Source: Thamnocephalis sphaerospora (Eukaryota > Zoopagomycota > Zoopagomycetes > Zoopagales > Sigmoideomycetaceae). From it: a stretch of 27,801 nucleotides of DNA. The DNA lies in assembly GCA_003614735.1 (NCBI GenBank), contig KZ992590.1:1-27801 (forward strand), read 5' to 3'. The notes beneath the pieces were generated by a model. It searched no databases and was not told the DNA's origin. It saw only the letters and a program-made list of their open reading frames with translations. The position numbers and the translations under genes are program-made. Within the stretch, counting starts at the first letter, position 1, and every line of letters starts with the position of its first letter. This document shows positions 19,145 through 27,801 of this stretch, piece by piece.

Positions 19145-20138
19145 ATGTCGTCGCAGACTACCCCGCCGCCAGAGTGCCCGGCTCACGCGCCGGCTCAGAC
19201 AGAGGAAAAGCCACGCTGCCCAGTAGACCATGCAAAGCTGAAAAAAGAGCGTGCAGCAGCGGCAGCGGCAGCAGCAGCGGCAGCAGCCACGTCCAGCGAG
19301 TCTGCTACCAGTGCTGCTGAAGGCTGCCCAGTAGACCACGAGACGCGTGCCGAGTACTTGGCACGGGTAAAAAACTCGCCGCTGAATCCGCTCAACCAGA
19401 TGCCAGAGCTTTCTCAACAAGCAGCTGATGATCAAAAGACCCAGCTGTCGGTCGACCGGATGGTCTCGTCCATTCCCAAGAACGACCAAAAGGAAAATTG
19501 GGAGTATCCATCGCCGCAGCAGTTCTTCCATGCGCTACGTCGCAAGGGCATGGACGCACCCGAGCAGGAGATGGATTTGATGGTAGACATTCACAACTTT
19601 TTGAACGAAGCCTGCTGGATTGAAGTGCTCAAGTGGGAAGAGATGAGCGGCAGGTGCGTTGACAGAGACCCTGAACATTCCATCGGATGCTAATCCAAAC
19701 GCATTGCGCAGTGAATGCGAGCCAACGCTAGCGCGCTTCCGGGGACGACCTCACACGCTCAGCCCCAAAGCGCGCTTTTACCACTGGTTTGGGTGAGTAA
19801 CCGTGACCATGACAGAATATGCGCAGCCTGCTGACCCTCTCTCTCTGTCGATGACATGCTTCAGCGGCCAACGCCCCTTCGACCGCCACGATTGGACGGT
19901 GAACCGGTGTGGCCAGGAAGTGCGCTACATTCTCGACTACTATTCGGCACCGCCTGACGCGTCAGGAGAGCCAGTCTTTCATGTCGATGTCAGACCGGCG
20001 CTTGACTCCCCGAGCGCCGCCTGGGCACGTATGCGCATGGGCGCACGTGAGCTTAAAGAACGCTGGCAGGCATGGCGCGGTGTGCCAGAAACCGAGTCCA
20101 CCTCGGTGCCTGGTGCTGAGCGGCCTGAGCGCGTGTAG
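19145..20138 (+). CDS. CYC3: Cytochrome c heme lyase (holocytochrome c synthase)
   Basis: Three exons (19145-19653, 19712-19792, 19865-20138) join in phase to 287 residues, close to the family's ~270-300. The enzyme attaches heme covalently to apocytochrome c in the mitochondrial intermembrane space. The N-terminus carries three Cys-Pro heme-binding motifs (ECPAHA, RCPVDH, GCPVDH), with an alanine run of about 13 between the second and third. The catalytic part follows: [64 protein letters not shown], the hallmark [19 protein letters not shown] and the [11 protein letters not shown] end. Introns are 58 and 72 nt. Cytochrome c and c1 lyases are closely related, and I cannot say whether one enzyme serves both. 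Converges on CK2 beta. Confidence 0.94.
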
Positions 20139-20543
20139 CGATAAAAAGTGCATGACATGTAGGTGTCATGGGTATCCTTCTGTCGACCAAAATGACCATC
20201 GTCCTTTCTCTCTCTTTTCTACTTTGCCTGCAGCCATACTCTGGCATGCAAAGGAATAAAGGACATCGTAATATCATGCAGGCGCACATCAAAGCAATGC
20301 ACTCCCATTGCCATTGGTGCCGCCGTGGACATGATGATGATGGGTCCACGTGTACACAAGTCAAGATTCATTCTTAGCCTTGCAGCACGTACGCATGTAC
20401 GCTTGTATGCGCAGCCATTCGCTCCGCACACGGCACCGGCGTAAGCCAAGGAACGAGTAAGAAGAAGAAGAGGGATTGCGCAGGCAAGGGCGGCCGAATG
20501 GAGAATGCAAGACGCCCGAGCCGTTTCGCGATGCATCTGTAAA
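20139..20543. other. 3' flank between heme lyase and CK2 beta
   Basis: A 7-bp perfect hairpin (20151-20170, arms CATGACA and TGTCATG, 6-base loop) lies just after the heme lyase stop, and an AATAAA occurs at 20255-20260. No gene is supported in these 405 bases. Confidence 0.5.
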
Positions 20544-21584
20544 TCAAGCGGCCTGTTTGCCTTCCTTGTTGGCGTCGGCCTGCTGTTCCGGCTGTTGCTG
20601 CTGTTGTTGTGCCGACGTTACCGCGGCAATCTGCGACACGGGCGTAGCAAGTCGCCGCTGCTGCTCGTCGCGCAGCTCATCCTGTCGCCGCTGCCGTTTG
20701 CTGATCTCGTGGATCTTGAAGCCAAAGATCTTGGGCACGTAGCGCTCAGTGGTTGGCCGTGGCACCAGATGGGGATACACCATGAAGAGCATGTGCGCAA
20801 AGGTCGTGCCAAAATACGCGCCGTCCATGGCAGCATGCCGCGTCGACTTTGGCGTATAGATATCCTGGCAGCGAGTGCAGTACAGCTTGACGGCCTTGCT
20901 GTAGGGCAGATCCGAGAGGCCGACCGGCACCACCGCCTGGCCGTTGCAGAGGACGCGCGGGCAGCGTCCAAACTCGGCCTTTTTGTACTTTTCCAACTGC
21001 ACTCGGACGCAAGGGTCAGCCTGTGGAGCGAGCCAGCAGCACAGGTGCCAGGTCATACGCGCCCACCCACCATCTTGCTCAGTCCACGGCCAGTAACGAC
21101 AAAACGAGCGTGGATCAGCCCGTACAGATGACGCGCCGACTTTTCCACCGCCTCACGCACTTCATCGTCCAAGTCAGTGTCTAGTGGCGTCATATTGGTA
21201 AGTAACGCTGGCATAGGCTCCATCCACGTCATCCGCCGCATGACAGCGGTATCGCCGCAAATGGTCACTGCCACCGCTCCGCTGTCAACACGCACCAAGA
21301 GAGTCGGTGATAAGATCCAGCGCCTGGCTATAGTGCTGCACCTCCGCACTCAGACCCGTCAGGTTGAAGCGGTCAAGAATGTACTCCTCGTCCACCTCGC
21401 AAAAGTACTCGTTGCCGCGCAGACTGAGGAACCAGTCGACCCAGTACTTTTGATAGTCGCTATCGGATCCGCTCGTTAAATGGTCCACTAGGGGTGTGCC
21501 GCCGTCGGCGGAGGGTTTAGCCCATTTGTTTCAGCAGCACTCGGATACCGCCAGTGCGCCGCCCACCACGTTACCATACTCACT
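20544..21584 (-). CDS. CKB1: Casein kinase II regulatory beta subunit
   Basis: Coding exons (A of the ATG at 21584, then 21487-21296, 21180-21071, 20996-20544) join in phase to 251 residues. CK2 beta dimerises through a zinc finger and docks catalytic alpha subunits. Landmarks: the phosphoacceptor-like SDSDY near the N-terminus, [27 protein letters not shown], acidic [21 protein letters not shown], zinc cysteines C113, C118, C141 and C144 (RCPRVLC and YCTRC), [25 protein letters not shown] and PKIFGFKIH. After the core comes a tail of Arg/Gln-rich helix and a six-glutamine run. The start codon is interrupted by a 96-nt intron (21583-21488): exon 1 ends in A and exon 2 begins TG GAC. No other Met lies in frame, and the encoded [12 protein letters not shown] fits the fungal N-terminus. 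Confidence 0.93.
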
Positions 21585-22322
21585 GATGGTATCCGTTGTG
21601 AAGGATGGCAATGGCCGCACGCGTCGGCCACGTCAATTAGGTGCTCTTAAAGGGAGCGCCTGTTATGGACAGGTCGTCAGAGTGCCATTGCTGCGTTAGT
21701 ATTGGCTCGCGCCGCAGTTATCGCCGCCAGACGAGCGTCCATGCCAAGACGACCCTAGCGACCGCGCAAAACACACCAGGCGGCGCACTGCTCTCCAGCC
21801 AGCGAGCCGCGCGCCCATCCGCGATCCATTGGCAGCATCTACCACCCTGGCCAGCGTCTAGGCAGGGCGCAGCACTCGCTTGGTGCCAGACGCCAGCGTG
21901 CCGCAGCGCACCGCCCAGGTGGCTGCGTGTATGCATGTGCCATCTGTGCGGCTGATGCTCGTGAATGCGCACCTGAACAAGAGCAGCTGGCCACGTCCAC
22001 GGGATGGTCCTTGACGCCCGCGGGTTCTCAGAAGCGAAAAAGCAGCGAGTAAGCAGATGCACGCGAGCGCAGAGGGCTGTGAAGAGAAAAGGTGGCAGTG
22101 AGGATCGACAACAGCAGCAGCAGCGGCACTCGAACGGGAAAAGGGAGCGAGAAAGAAAAACACGCTGCATATACTCTATCGCATCCTACGCTACGCCCAC
22201 CGTTTCTCCAGCGTCTGCTTCTGCGGACGCACGCTCTACCGCAACCAGCTGCGGCACAGCATACTAGGACTGCGCCTACACGTGGACGTGCGTTGACGTG
22301 TGCGGTGACGCAAGACACAGCC
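21585..22322. promoter_or_regulatory. Divergent upstream region, CK2 beta and YAE1
   Basis: About 740 bases separate opposite starts. It includes the CK2 beta 5' UTR and purine-rich sequence with CAG repeats (around 22104-22120) upstream of YAE1. Open frames on both strands overlap one another and carry no recognisable domain. Confidence 0.45.
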
Positions 22323-23216
22323 ATGGAGAGCAGCAGCAGCGACGACGACCACGTTGGTTTTATGGACGCCGGCCTAGACGGCACTGACGACAACGATGAT
22401 ACAGCCGGCGGCGCTATGCCGTACGAGCATGCGATGGCGCATCGAGCGTGGGCGCGGATGGAGGCAGCGCACGCAAACGTAGGCGGCCGCAGCAGCCAGC
22501 GATACACCGGCCTTTCCCCGCTAACACCAGCGTGCGTGTTGTGACGCAGGAGGGCTACCGCGAAGGACTGGAAGCAGGCAAGGAGCGCACGCTGCAGCGC
22601 GGTTTTGACCAAGGCTACCGAGAAGGGTTGGCGCTGGGCCGTCAGCTGGGCAGGATGCGCGGACAGCTGGCGTACGTACGGTTGGATGCATCGGAGGAGC
22701 CGCGTGCATGCAGCGGCGGCGGCGGCAGTTGCTTTGCATCGCTAACACGATCACGACGGCGACGACGGCGGACACAGATCAGCATTGGTGGCGCGCACGC
22801 TGCCGGGTGATTTGCTTCCAGCACTGGATGGTGCTGCGGAAGAAATCCAAGCACAGGCGACGCAGCTGGAACTTGACCTGCGCGGACCAGCCCTGGTTGC
22901 CAGGTCGGACATGATAGCATGGCTGACGATGCGCACCGTGGAGCAGCTACAAGGTCAGGATGCCCCGTACGACGACGATGACGACGACGACGACGACGAC
23001 GCTGTAGCCAAGACGGTGGCCGAGACAGACGGCTGCTGCGGCGGTGCGGGCCGCACGGGCGGTTGCTGCCAAGGGCGTGACGCTGACCAGGACACTCGGT
23101 CAGCTACGTGCGGACGCTCGCCACTCGACAACGGTGCTACCCTAGATAAGCACGACCCAATCGAAGCACTTGAACGTCGAATGGCGCCACTGACCGCGGC
23201 TGGCTTTCTCGTCTAA
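22323..23216 (+). CDS. YAE1: YAE1 family protein (deca-GX3 adaptor)
   Basis: Three exons (22323-22478, 22550-22671, 22778-23216) join in phase to 238 residues. Yae1 with Lto1 links the cytosolic iron-sulfur targeting machinery to the ribosome-recycling ATPase Rli1/ABCE1. The diagnostic deca-GX3 repeat is encoded by exon 2: Gly every fourth residue from residue 54 (GYREGLEAGKE, RGFDQGYREGLALGRQLG), nine of ten positions kept, ending at the exon 2-3 join. The N-terminus is acidic and serine-rich. After a helical region come a run of ten aspartates (GAC/GAT repeat near 22971-23000) and a cysteine-rich patch with two CC pairs (GCCGGAGRTGGCC), not part of the usual family description. Introns are 71 and 106 nt, the first with a CGCTAAC branch point. 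Confidence 0.87.
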
Positions 23217-23424
23217 TCAACGCTGTTGTTAAAGACGTCTTTTGCGCCTGGTCGCGGAACGCTGCTTCATCGTCCGCCGGCAGATAAAGTGCAAGGGGTA
23301 CATGGAATAGAACAGGTGCAGATGTAGACAGACATAGACAGGACCAAGGAATACAGGGGCGAAAGAGTGAGGCGCCGAGTAGGGGCGCCCGTCGCGACCA
23401 CGATGGATGTCACCGCTACGGTGC

Positions 23425-25652
23425 TCACGGCTGAAGAACGGGCTTGTAATAGACGGTGGTGATGAACTTTTCCCGGTACCGTTTGGTGGTAGCCATGGCC
23501 ATGACGCCATCGCGGATGGAGCAGGCATAGAGATGGTTGAGCTCAACGTGCTGTGGGGCAGGCAGCGCGCTATCATCATCGCGTGACACGGTAGTGTTGT
23601 TGAGTAGTACGCGCTCCAAATGTGGCGGCAGCGCGGGCGGCTGCATTCGCCGTACGCGCGCTACCTCTTCCTCCTCTTCGTCATCAATGTCGCCACGGTC
23701 TTCCAGAGGCGACCAGGGCTGCAGCAGCGCGTCCAGATAGTGCGGCCGCACGTTAGTGTACGACCCGGCCGGCGAAGACGCGTGTGATCCTGTGTGGATG
23801 CAGCGCCAGGTACGTGTAAGTTACGGACAATATCGTCTTTGAAACGCCGCGCATACGTACGAGGTGTGCGCGCACACTCCTCCGACATGACCGGTTCGTC
23901 AAACACCGGTTCTGGCTCGACTGCCACATAGTTGACCAGGTTTCCGTTGGTGTCGGGTGCTACGCCCAGATCATCGCTGCAGCGCCACTCGTCGTCAACG
24001 ATAAACTTGAGCTGATGGGTGCCCACCGGCAGGTGAAGCACCGTGGTAAAGTCGTCATCCGAAGGTGAGCTGGCCATGGCCGCATAAACGTCAGCAAAGG
24101 CGACAACATGTCGTAGACTTATACGCGGTGTGCCTACCTCTTCACCAGACGGACCTTTCGGCGCCAGCGGTTAAAGGTGCCCGTCACGTAGACAGCCTGG
24201 CCTCCCTGTGTCCAGGTGATGATGGTCGGCACTAGGCTAGTCTCGGCGCCATCCTGGGTCTCTTCTATGCACACCAGACCGCAAATAACGTTGATCAGAC
24301 GACCGCCAATTTTGCCGAGCACGCGTGCAGACTCCCATCAACGGACGCTTACCTTGCGCAGGAGCAGAAGCAGCGACATCACCATCCTGTGCTGTGCCCA
24401 ATGTTTGTGCTCGCACTGCTGCTGTGGTCGATGCTGCCATGTTTTTAGTTGCGGCGCTACCATTGGATTCACGCCCAGGAATGCCGATGGGCCGTGTGAT
24501 GTTGAAAGTAGTGTTCAAATCGACCAATGGCACCGTGTTAATGGTCTGCTCTGCGTTCGCAGTCTCAGGCGCCAATGTCGTGTCTGTCTCCTGGCGCTCG
24601 GCAGGTGCCCGATCAGCCGTGCCAGCATCCGGTTGGTTCTCCTGTACAGGCCGCAAGCCGTCGAGATGAGCGTGGTCAGGGACAAACATGCGACTGAGCT
24701 GGGCAATGGCCGTGGCAGGACTGGTGGACGCGCGACCGAGACTGGCGAGCGACGGATGCCCGTGCAGCCGAACGCCCGACTCTTCCAGCGAAGGAAAACG
24801 TGCTGGCTGAGCCAGTCCGGAGGCTAGACGTGTTGGTGATCGCTCTGCACTGCCAAATTCACTGGTCGTCAATGGTGAGCCGACAAACGGATAGCCGGCA
24901 AAGGAGGCGGAAAGCGTGCGGCGTGCAACATGCACATACTGGCCACTGTCCGCACTACCAGCCTCACGATCGCCCGGGTCGCCTCCTGCCGTTGCGCCGC
25001 CACCATGCCCTGTCGTTGCACGTCGGCGATGGTCGTGGCCGTTGATGGGCAGTGGCTGTGCGCGCATGCCTCTTCCAGGCACCGTATCGTCCACATCGTC
25101 CATGTCAAACGGCGTCTGCTGCAGTGACGACGTGGACGACGACAACGAATGCTGTCGTGGCCGTGGCGGTAGAGAATGGCTGTTGTGATGGTGCGCGGCA
25201 GATGTGGGCGATGGCAGTAGTGTGTGTACATCACGGCGATAGACGGTCTCTTGATGCTCAGTGGAAATGGGGCGCGCACGGCCAGCGACCGATGCAGGCT
25301 CAGCTCGGGCAGCGGTCATCGCATTGGCCGTGTCTGCGTCTAGGCCGGCTAGTTCCATGGAGAGTGCGTTGATGCGCGGCCGAACGTGTGTATCGTAGGT
25401 GTGCGCATCATAGTCGTGCGCGTTGTAGGCATGGGAGTCGTAGGCGACCGTGGCAGCTCGCCGTCGGACGTCGGACGTCGTCGATGGCCCGCTGCCATTC
25501 GCGTCGCCGCCATTGCCGCCACTGCTGCCGTTGCTGCCACGTGCTCGCTCACCGGACGTGGTGGACCGGCCGACCGCAGTTGCCCGCGCGACCGAGTCAA
25601 ACAGAGCCGTAGTGGCGATGGCGGTAACCGGGCGACTCTCGGCATTTCCCAT
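23425..25652 (-). CDS. SNF1/AMPK beta subunit with glycogen-binding domain
   Basis: Four exons (25652-24353, 24264-24138, 24069-23861, 23789-23425) join in phase to 666 residues. It is the scaffold of the SNF1/AMPK energy-sensing kinase, like yeast Gal83/Sip2. ATG 25652 is chosen because it gives MGNAES, a myristoylation consensus as in other beta subunits. The upstream frame stays open for ~127 codons without family features. Residues 2-433 are low-complexity (Ser, Thr, Ala, His, Tyr repeats) and probably disordered. The CBM48 domain follows (about 443-530): VYVTGTFNRWRRKVRLVK, HLPVGTHQLKFIVDDEWRC, NLVNYV, with the glycogen-contacting Trp and Lys positions kept. The C-terminal ASC domain (PPHLERVLLNN, HVELNHLYACSI, TKRYREKFITTVYYKP) binds alpha and gamma subunits. 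An acidic stretch (DIDDEEEEEV) is inserted before ASC. Confidence 0.92.
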
Positions 25653-26268
25653 GGCGGCGCGCGCTAGTCCTCGTGCTGCGTGTGCGTAGGCGTGCAGGCT
25701 ATGATCGCGCCAGGACCTTGGGTGGCGCTCAAACCCCGACGCTGCCGACAATTGCCTGTATGCGAATGTATGGAGCGTAGGGAGAGCGAGCAGAGTGCCA
25801 GCACACAGGTGGAGCGTGCTTGGGATGGTGTTTGCATGAATAGCACGTGATAGGGTGAGCCAAGGTTTATGACACGATGCACCTTGGGTCGAAGCGGAAA
25901 TGCCGTCATTAGCGTCTATATTCGGACCCTCGTGTTCACGTTTGATGGCTCGCATCATGGCTACGGCGGACAAGGCAAGCTCGGCAGGCGTAGAGACAGC
26001 GGCGAAAGTGGCAAGGGAGCGTGCGTGCGCCAAGAAAACACCCGCGATGCCTATGCACGCCAGCCAGTGTTTTGCAACCAGCGCATGTACTTAAAGGAGG
26101 CGTTGACGGTCGGTGCTTACAGACTGTCACGCTCTCTTATCGTCCGTTTATTGGCGTCGTCAGCGCTGCCGCCACCACTGCCATTACCGTCGCATTTCCT
26201 TTCCCGTTGCTTTTTGTCTGTCTGCGCCGCCCACTGCTGCCGTCTGTGTCCGACCGTCCGCTACCACC
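25653..26268. promoter_or_regulatory. Divergent upstream region, AMPK beta and LSB3
   Basis: 616 bases between opposite starts. The LSB3 side has pyrimidine-rich runs (TTCCTTTCCCGTTGC near 26196) typical of a fungal transcription start. The AMPK beta side is an open frame upstream of the chosen Met, treated as 5' UTR. Confidence 0.45.
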
Positions 26269-27700
26269 ATGGTCAACTCTCCCCTGCCTACTAACCTAGG
26301 GGCGGAATGCCGAAAGGCTGCCAAGACCCTCAACAGCTTTATCGGTAGGTAGAGCGGACGTGCGAGCGGTGCTGGCGGACACTGCGCTCACCGCACGATT
26401 CAGACCCCAACAGCGCGGAAGCTGGACCCGACTCTGTCATTCCGCCCGACATTCTGGCCCGCGCTAAAGGCCTGGCCATTTTCACCGTGGTCAAAGCCGG
26501 TTTTCTGTTTTCTGGACGAGCCGGCTCGGGTATCGTTATTGCCCGTCTGCCGGATGGCACCTGGTCTGCGCCGTCGGGCATTGCCACCGGCGGTATGGGC
26601 TTTGGCGGACAGATTGGCGCTGAAATGACCGACTTTGTTGTGGTGCTCAACTCGCGGGACGCCGTCAAGGCATTCTCGCACGGTGGCAACGTCACGCTAG
26701 GCGGTAATCTTTCCGGTGAGGATGCATCAGGCAGAGCGCTCACGATAGCAGCATGGCTAACGGTGGATGTGTGTCATCGGCCACAGTGGCGGCCGGTCCC
26801 ATCGGTCGGAATGCCGAGGCTGCCGGCACGGTTGGCAACCTGGCGGCCATCTTTTCGTACAGCAAGACGCGTGGCCTGTTTGCCGGTATGACTGCGCTCA
26901 GACCAGGCGCACTGTACGGTTGTGCAACCATAGCTAACGGACGATCACGTCGCCAGGCGTTTCCATCGAAGGATCGGTGATTGTCGAGCGCAGAGATGCC
27001 AATGCAAAGTTTTACGGCCGCACCGTCTCTGCCAAGGAGCTGCTATCGGGCGGCGTGCCACCGCCGCCTCAGGCCGACGCGCTCTACGCTGCGCTGGCTT
27101 CTCGTGCAGCGCCCAAGAGTGATGCTCCGCCGCCGCTCAAGGCCAAGCCTACGATGCGCCCATCCTCGTCCAGCTATTCGTCGAGCACGACTGCTGCTAC
27201 TGCTGCTGCCACCGCTGCAAGCATCCACTCGACCACCTCTCACGCATCGTCGCATCCGTCGTTCCCTACGGCCACCGAGCCAGCACATCCGCCTGCTGCT
27301 CAGTCCGCCTATCCGCCCATGCCATCCAGCGAGCACAGTGCTTATGCATCACCACCACCGCCCGCAGCCACGCTGGCTCATCCGCCAACTGTATCGCAGC
27401 AGGCAGTTCCACCACCGCCACCACCGCGCGCTCCAACGCTGCCGCCCAAGGCGACGGCCATTGCCATGTACGACTTTGACGGTGAGCAGACTACGGATCT
27501 GCCATTCAAGGCGGGCGATGTCATTACAATTCTGCAAAAGACCGAAAGCACCAACGACTGGTGGAAGGGCGTGTGCAATGGTCGCGAAGGCCTGGCAAGT
27601 ACTGCGTGCGCATGCTATGTGTCGCCTGCAGCACCGACTAACCTATTCGATCGTCGCATCATGTACGCAGTTCCCGGCCAACTATGTGCAGCAGCAGTAG
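26269..27700 (+). CDS. LSB3: LSB3/YSC84 actin-patch protein: SYLF plus SH3
   Basis: Five exons (26269-26344, 26404-26715, 26787-26885, 26957-27594, 27671-27700) join in phase to 384 residues. Lsb3/Ysc84 proteins bind actin, phosphoinositides and Las17/WASP at endocytic patches. The N-terminal YSC84 (SYLF) domain spans residues 1 to about 190: ECRKAAKTLNSFI, LARAKGLAIFTVVKAGF, GRAGSGIVIARL, SGIATGGMGFGGQIGAE, GPIGRNAEAAG, FSYSKTRGLFAG, ANAKFYG. A Pro/Ser/Ala-rich linker with PPPPPP follows, then an SH3 domain (about 329-384: AMYDFDGEQTTDLPFKAGD, DWWKG, GLFPANYV). The last intron (27595-27670) has a GCAAGT donor, and the 30-nt final exon completes the SH3 FPANYV strand. Without splicing the SH3 would be broken, which supports the join. 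Confidence 0.94.
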
Positions 27701-27801
27701 GCTGAGCGTCTGGAGGCTGAGGTGAACCCTATTTTGTCGCCATGGGAATACAACAACGTACAGCTTTGCACCGATGCAGGCCGCATCCTAGTCGTTACAC
27801 A
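27701..27801. other. Downstream flank at the window edge
   Basis: The 101 bases after LSB3 contain no identifiable gene. Coding sequence of a further gene could begin beyond the edge. Confidence 0.4.

Noticed and set aside
22028-22612. Minus-strand frame of 194 codons over the YAE1 start
   Set aside because: Overlaps YAE1 exons and CAG-rich upstream DNA. Low-complexity, with no family or splice context.
24216-24827. Plus-strand open frame of about 200 codons
   Set aside because: Antisense to the AMPK beta coding exons. Its residues show no domain and mirror the codons of the real gene.
25653-26033. Upstream extension of the AMPK beta frame
   Set aside because: The myristoylation start MGNAES at 25652 is the expected N-terminus. 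The extra residues show no conserved feature.

Overview
The window is nuclear DNA from an intron-rich microbial eukaryote, almost certainly a fungus. Joining exons by hand gives full-length fungal housekeeping proteins: COG4, a p47/Shp1 UBX cofactor, VPS68, cytochrome c heme lyase, casein kinase II beta, YAE1, an SNF1/AMPK beta subunit and an LSB3/YSC84 SH3 protein. Introns are short (mostly 54-115 nt), with GTRNGN donors, CTRAY-like branch points and YAG acceptors. An early-diverging (for example zoopagomycete) lineage would fit the combination of secreted pseudokinase and small secreted proteins, but that placement is inference.

Positions 1-10.9 kb form an accessory-looking, gene-sparse half. 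It starts with the 3' part of an F-box-like gene. Next come a secreted pseudokinase (2154-3592), two small secreted proteins whose 5' leaders match (4497-4892 and 6593-6939), an acidic single-pass membrane protein (7607-8344, minus), a small secreted disordered protein (8672-8962, minus) and a secreted protein made of two tandem copies of an unrecognised ~70-residue domain (9937-10530). Five of these seven genes begin with a signal peptide. None of the five is a family I can name, apart from the kinase fold.

Positions 10.9-27.7 kb are dense and conserved. In order: COG4 (minus, 15 exons), p47/SHP1 (minus, 10 exons), VPS68 (plus), an NSUN-type RNA m5C methyltransferase (minus), heme lyase (plus), CK2 beta (minus), YAE1 (plus), AMPK/SNF1 beta (minus) and LSB3/YSC84 (plus). 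From VPS68 on the strands alternate, so neighbours share short divergent promoters (16126-16363, 18957-19144) or converge closely.

The most unusual signals are: the secretome cluster with a shared leader/signal-peptide module on unrelated mature proteins; a secreted kinase-fold protein lacking every catalytic residue; four GCAAGT (GC-AG) introns among about 50; micro-exons of 16, 19, 28 and 29 nt, one of which carries the catalytic motif of the methyltransferase; and a CK2 beta start codon split by an intron. All exon joins were made by eye. They rest on phase agreement, splice signals and family similarity recalled from memory, not on transcripts or database searches.
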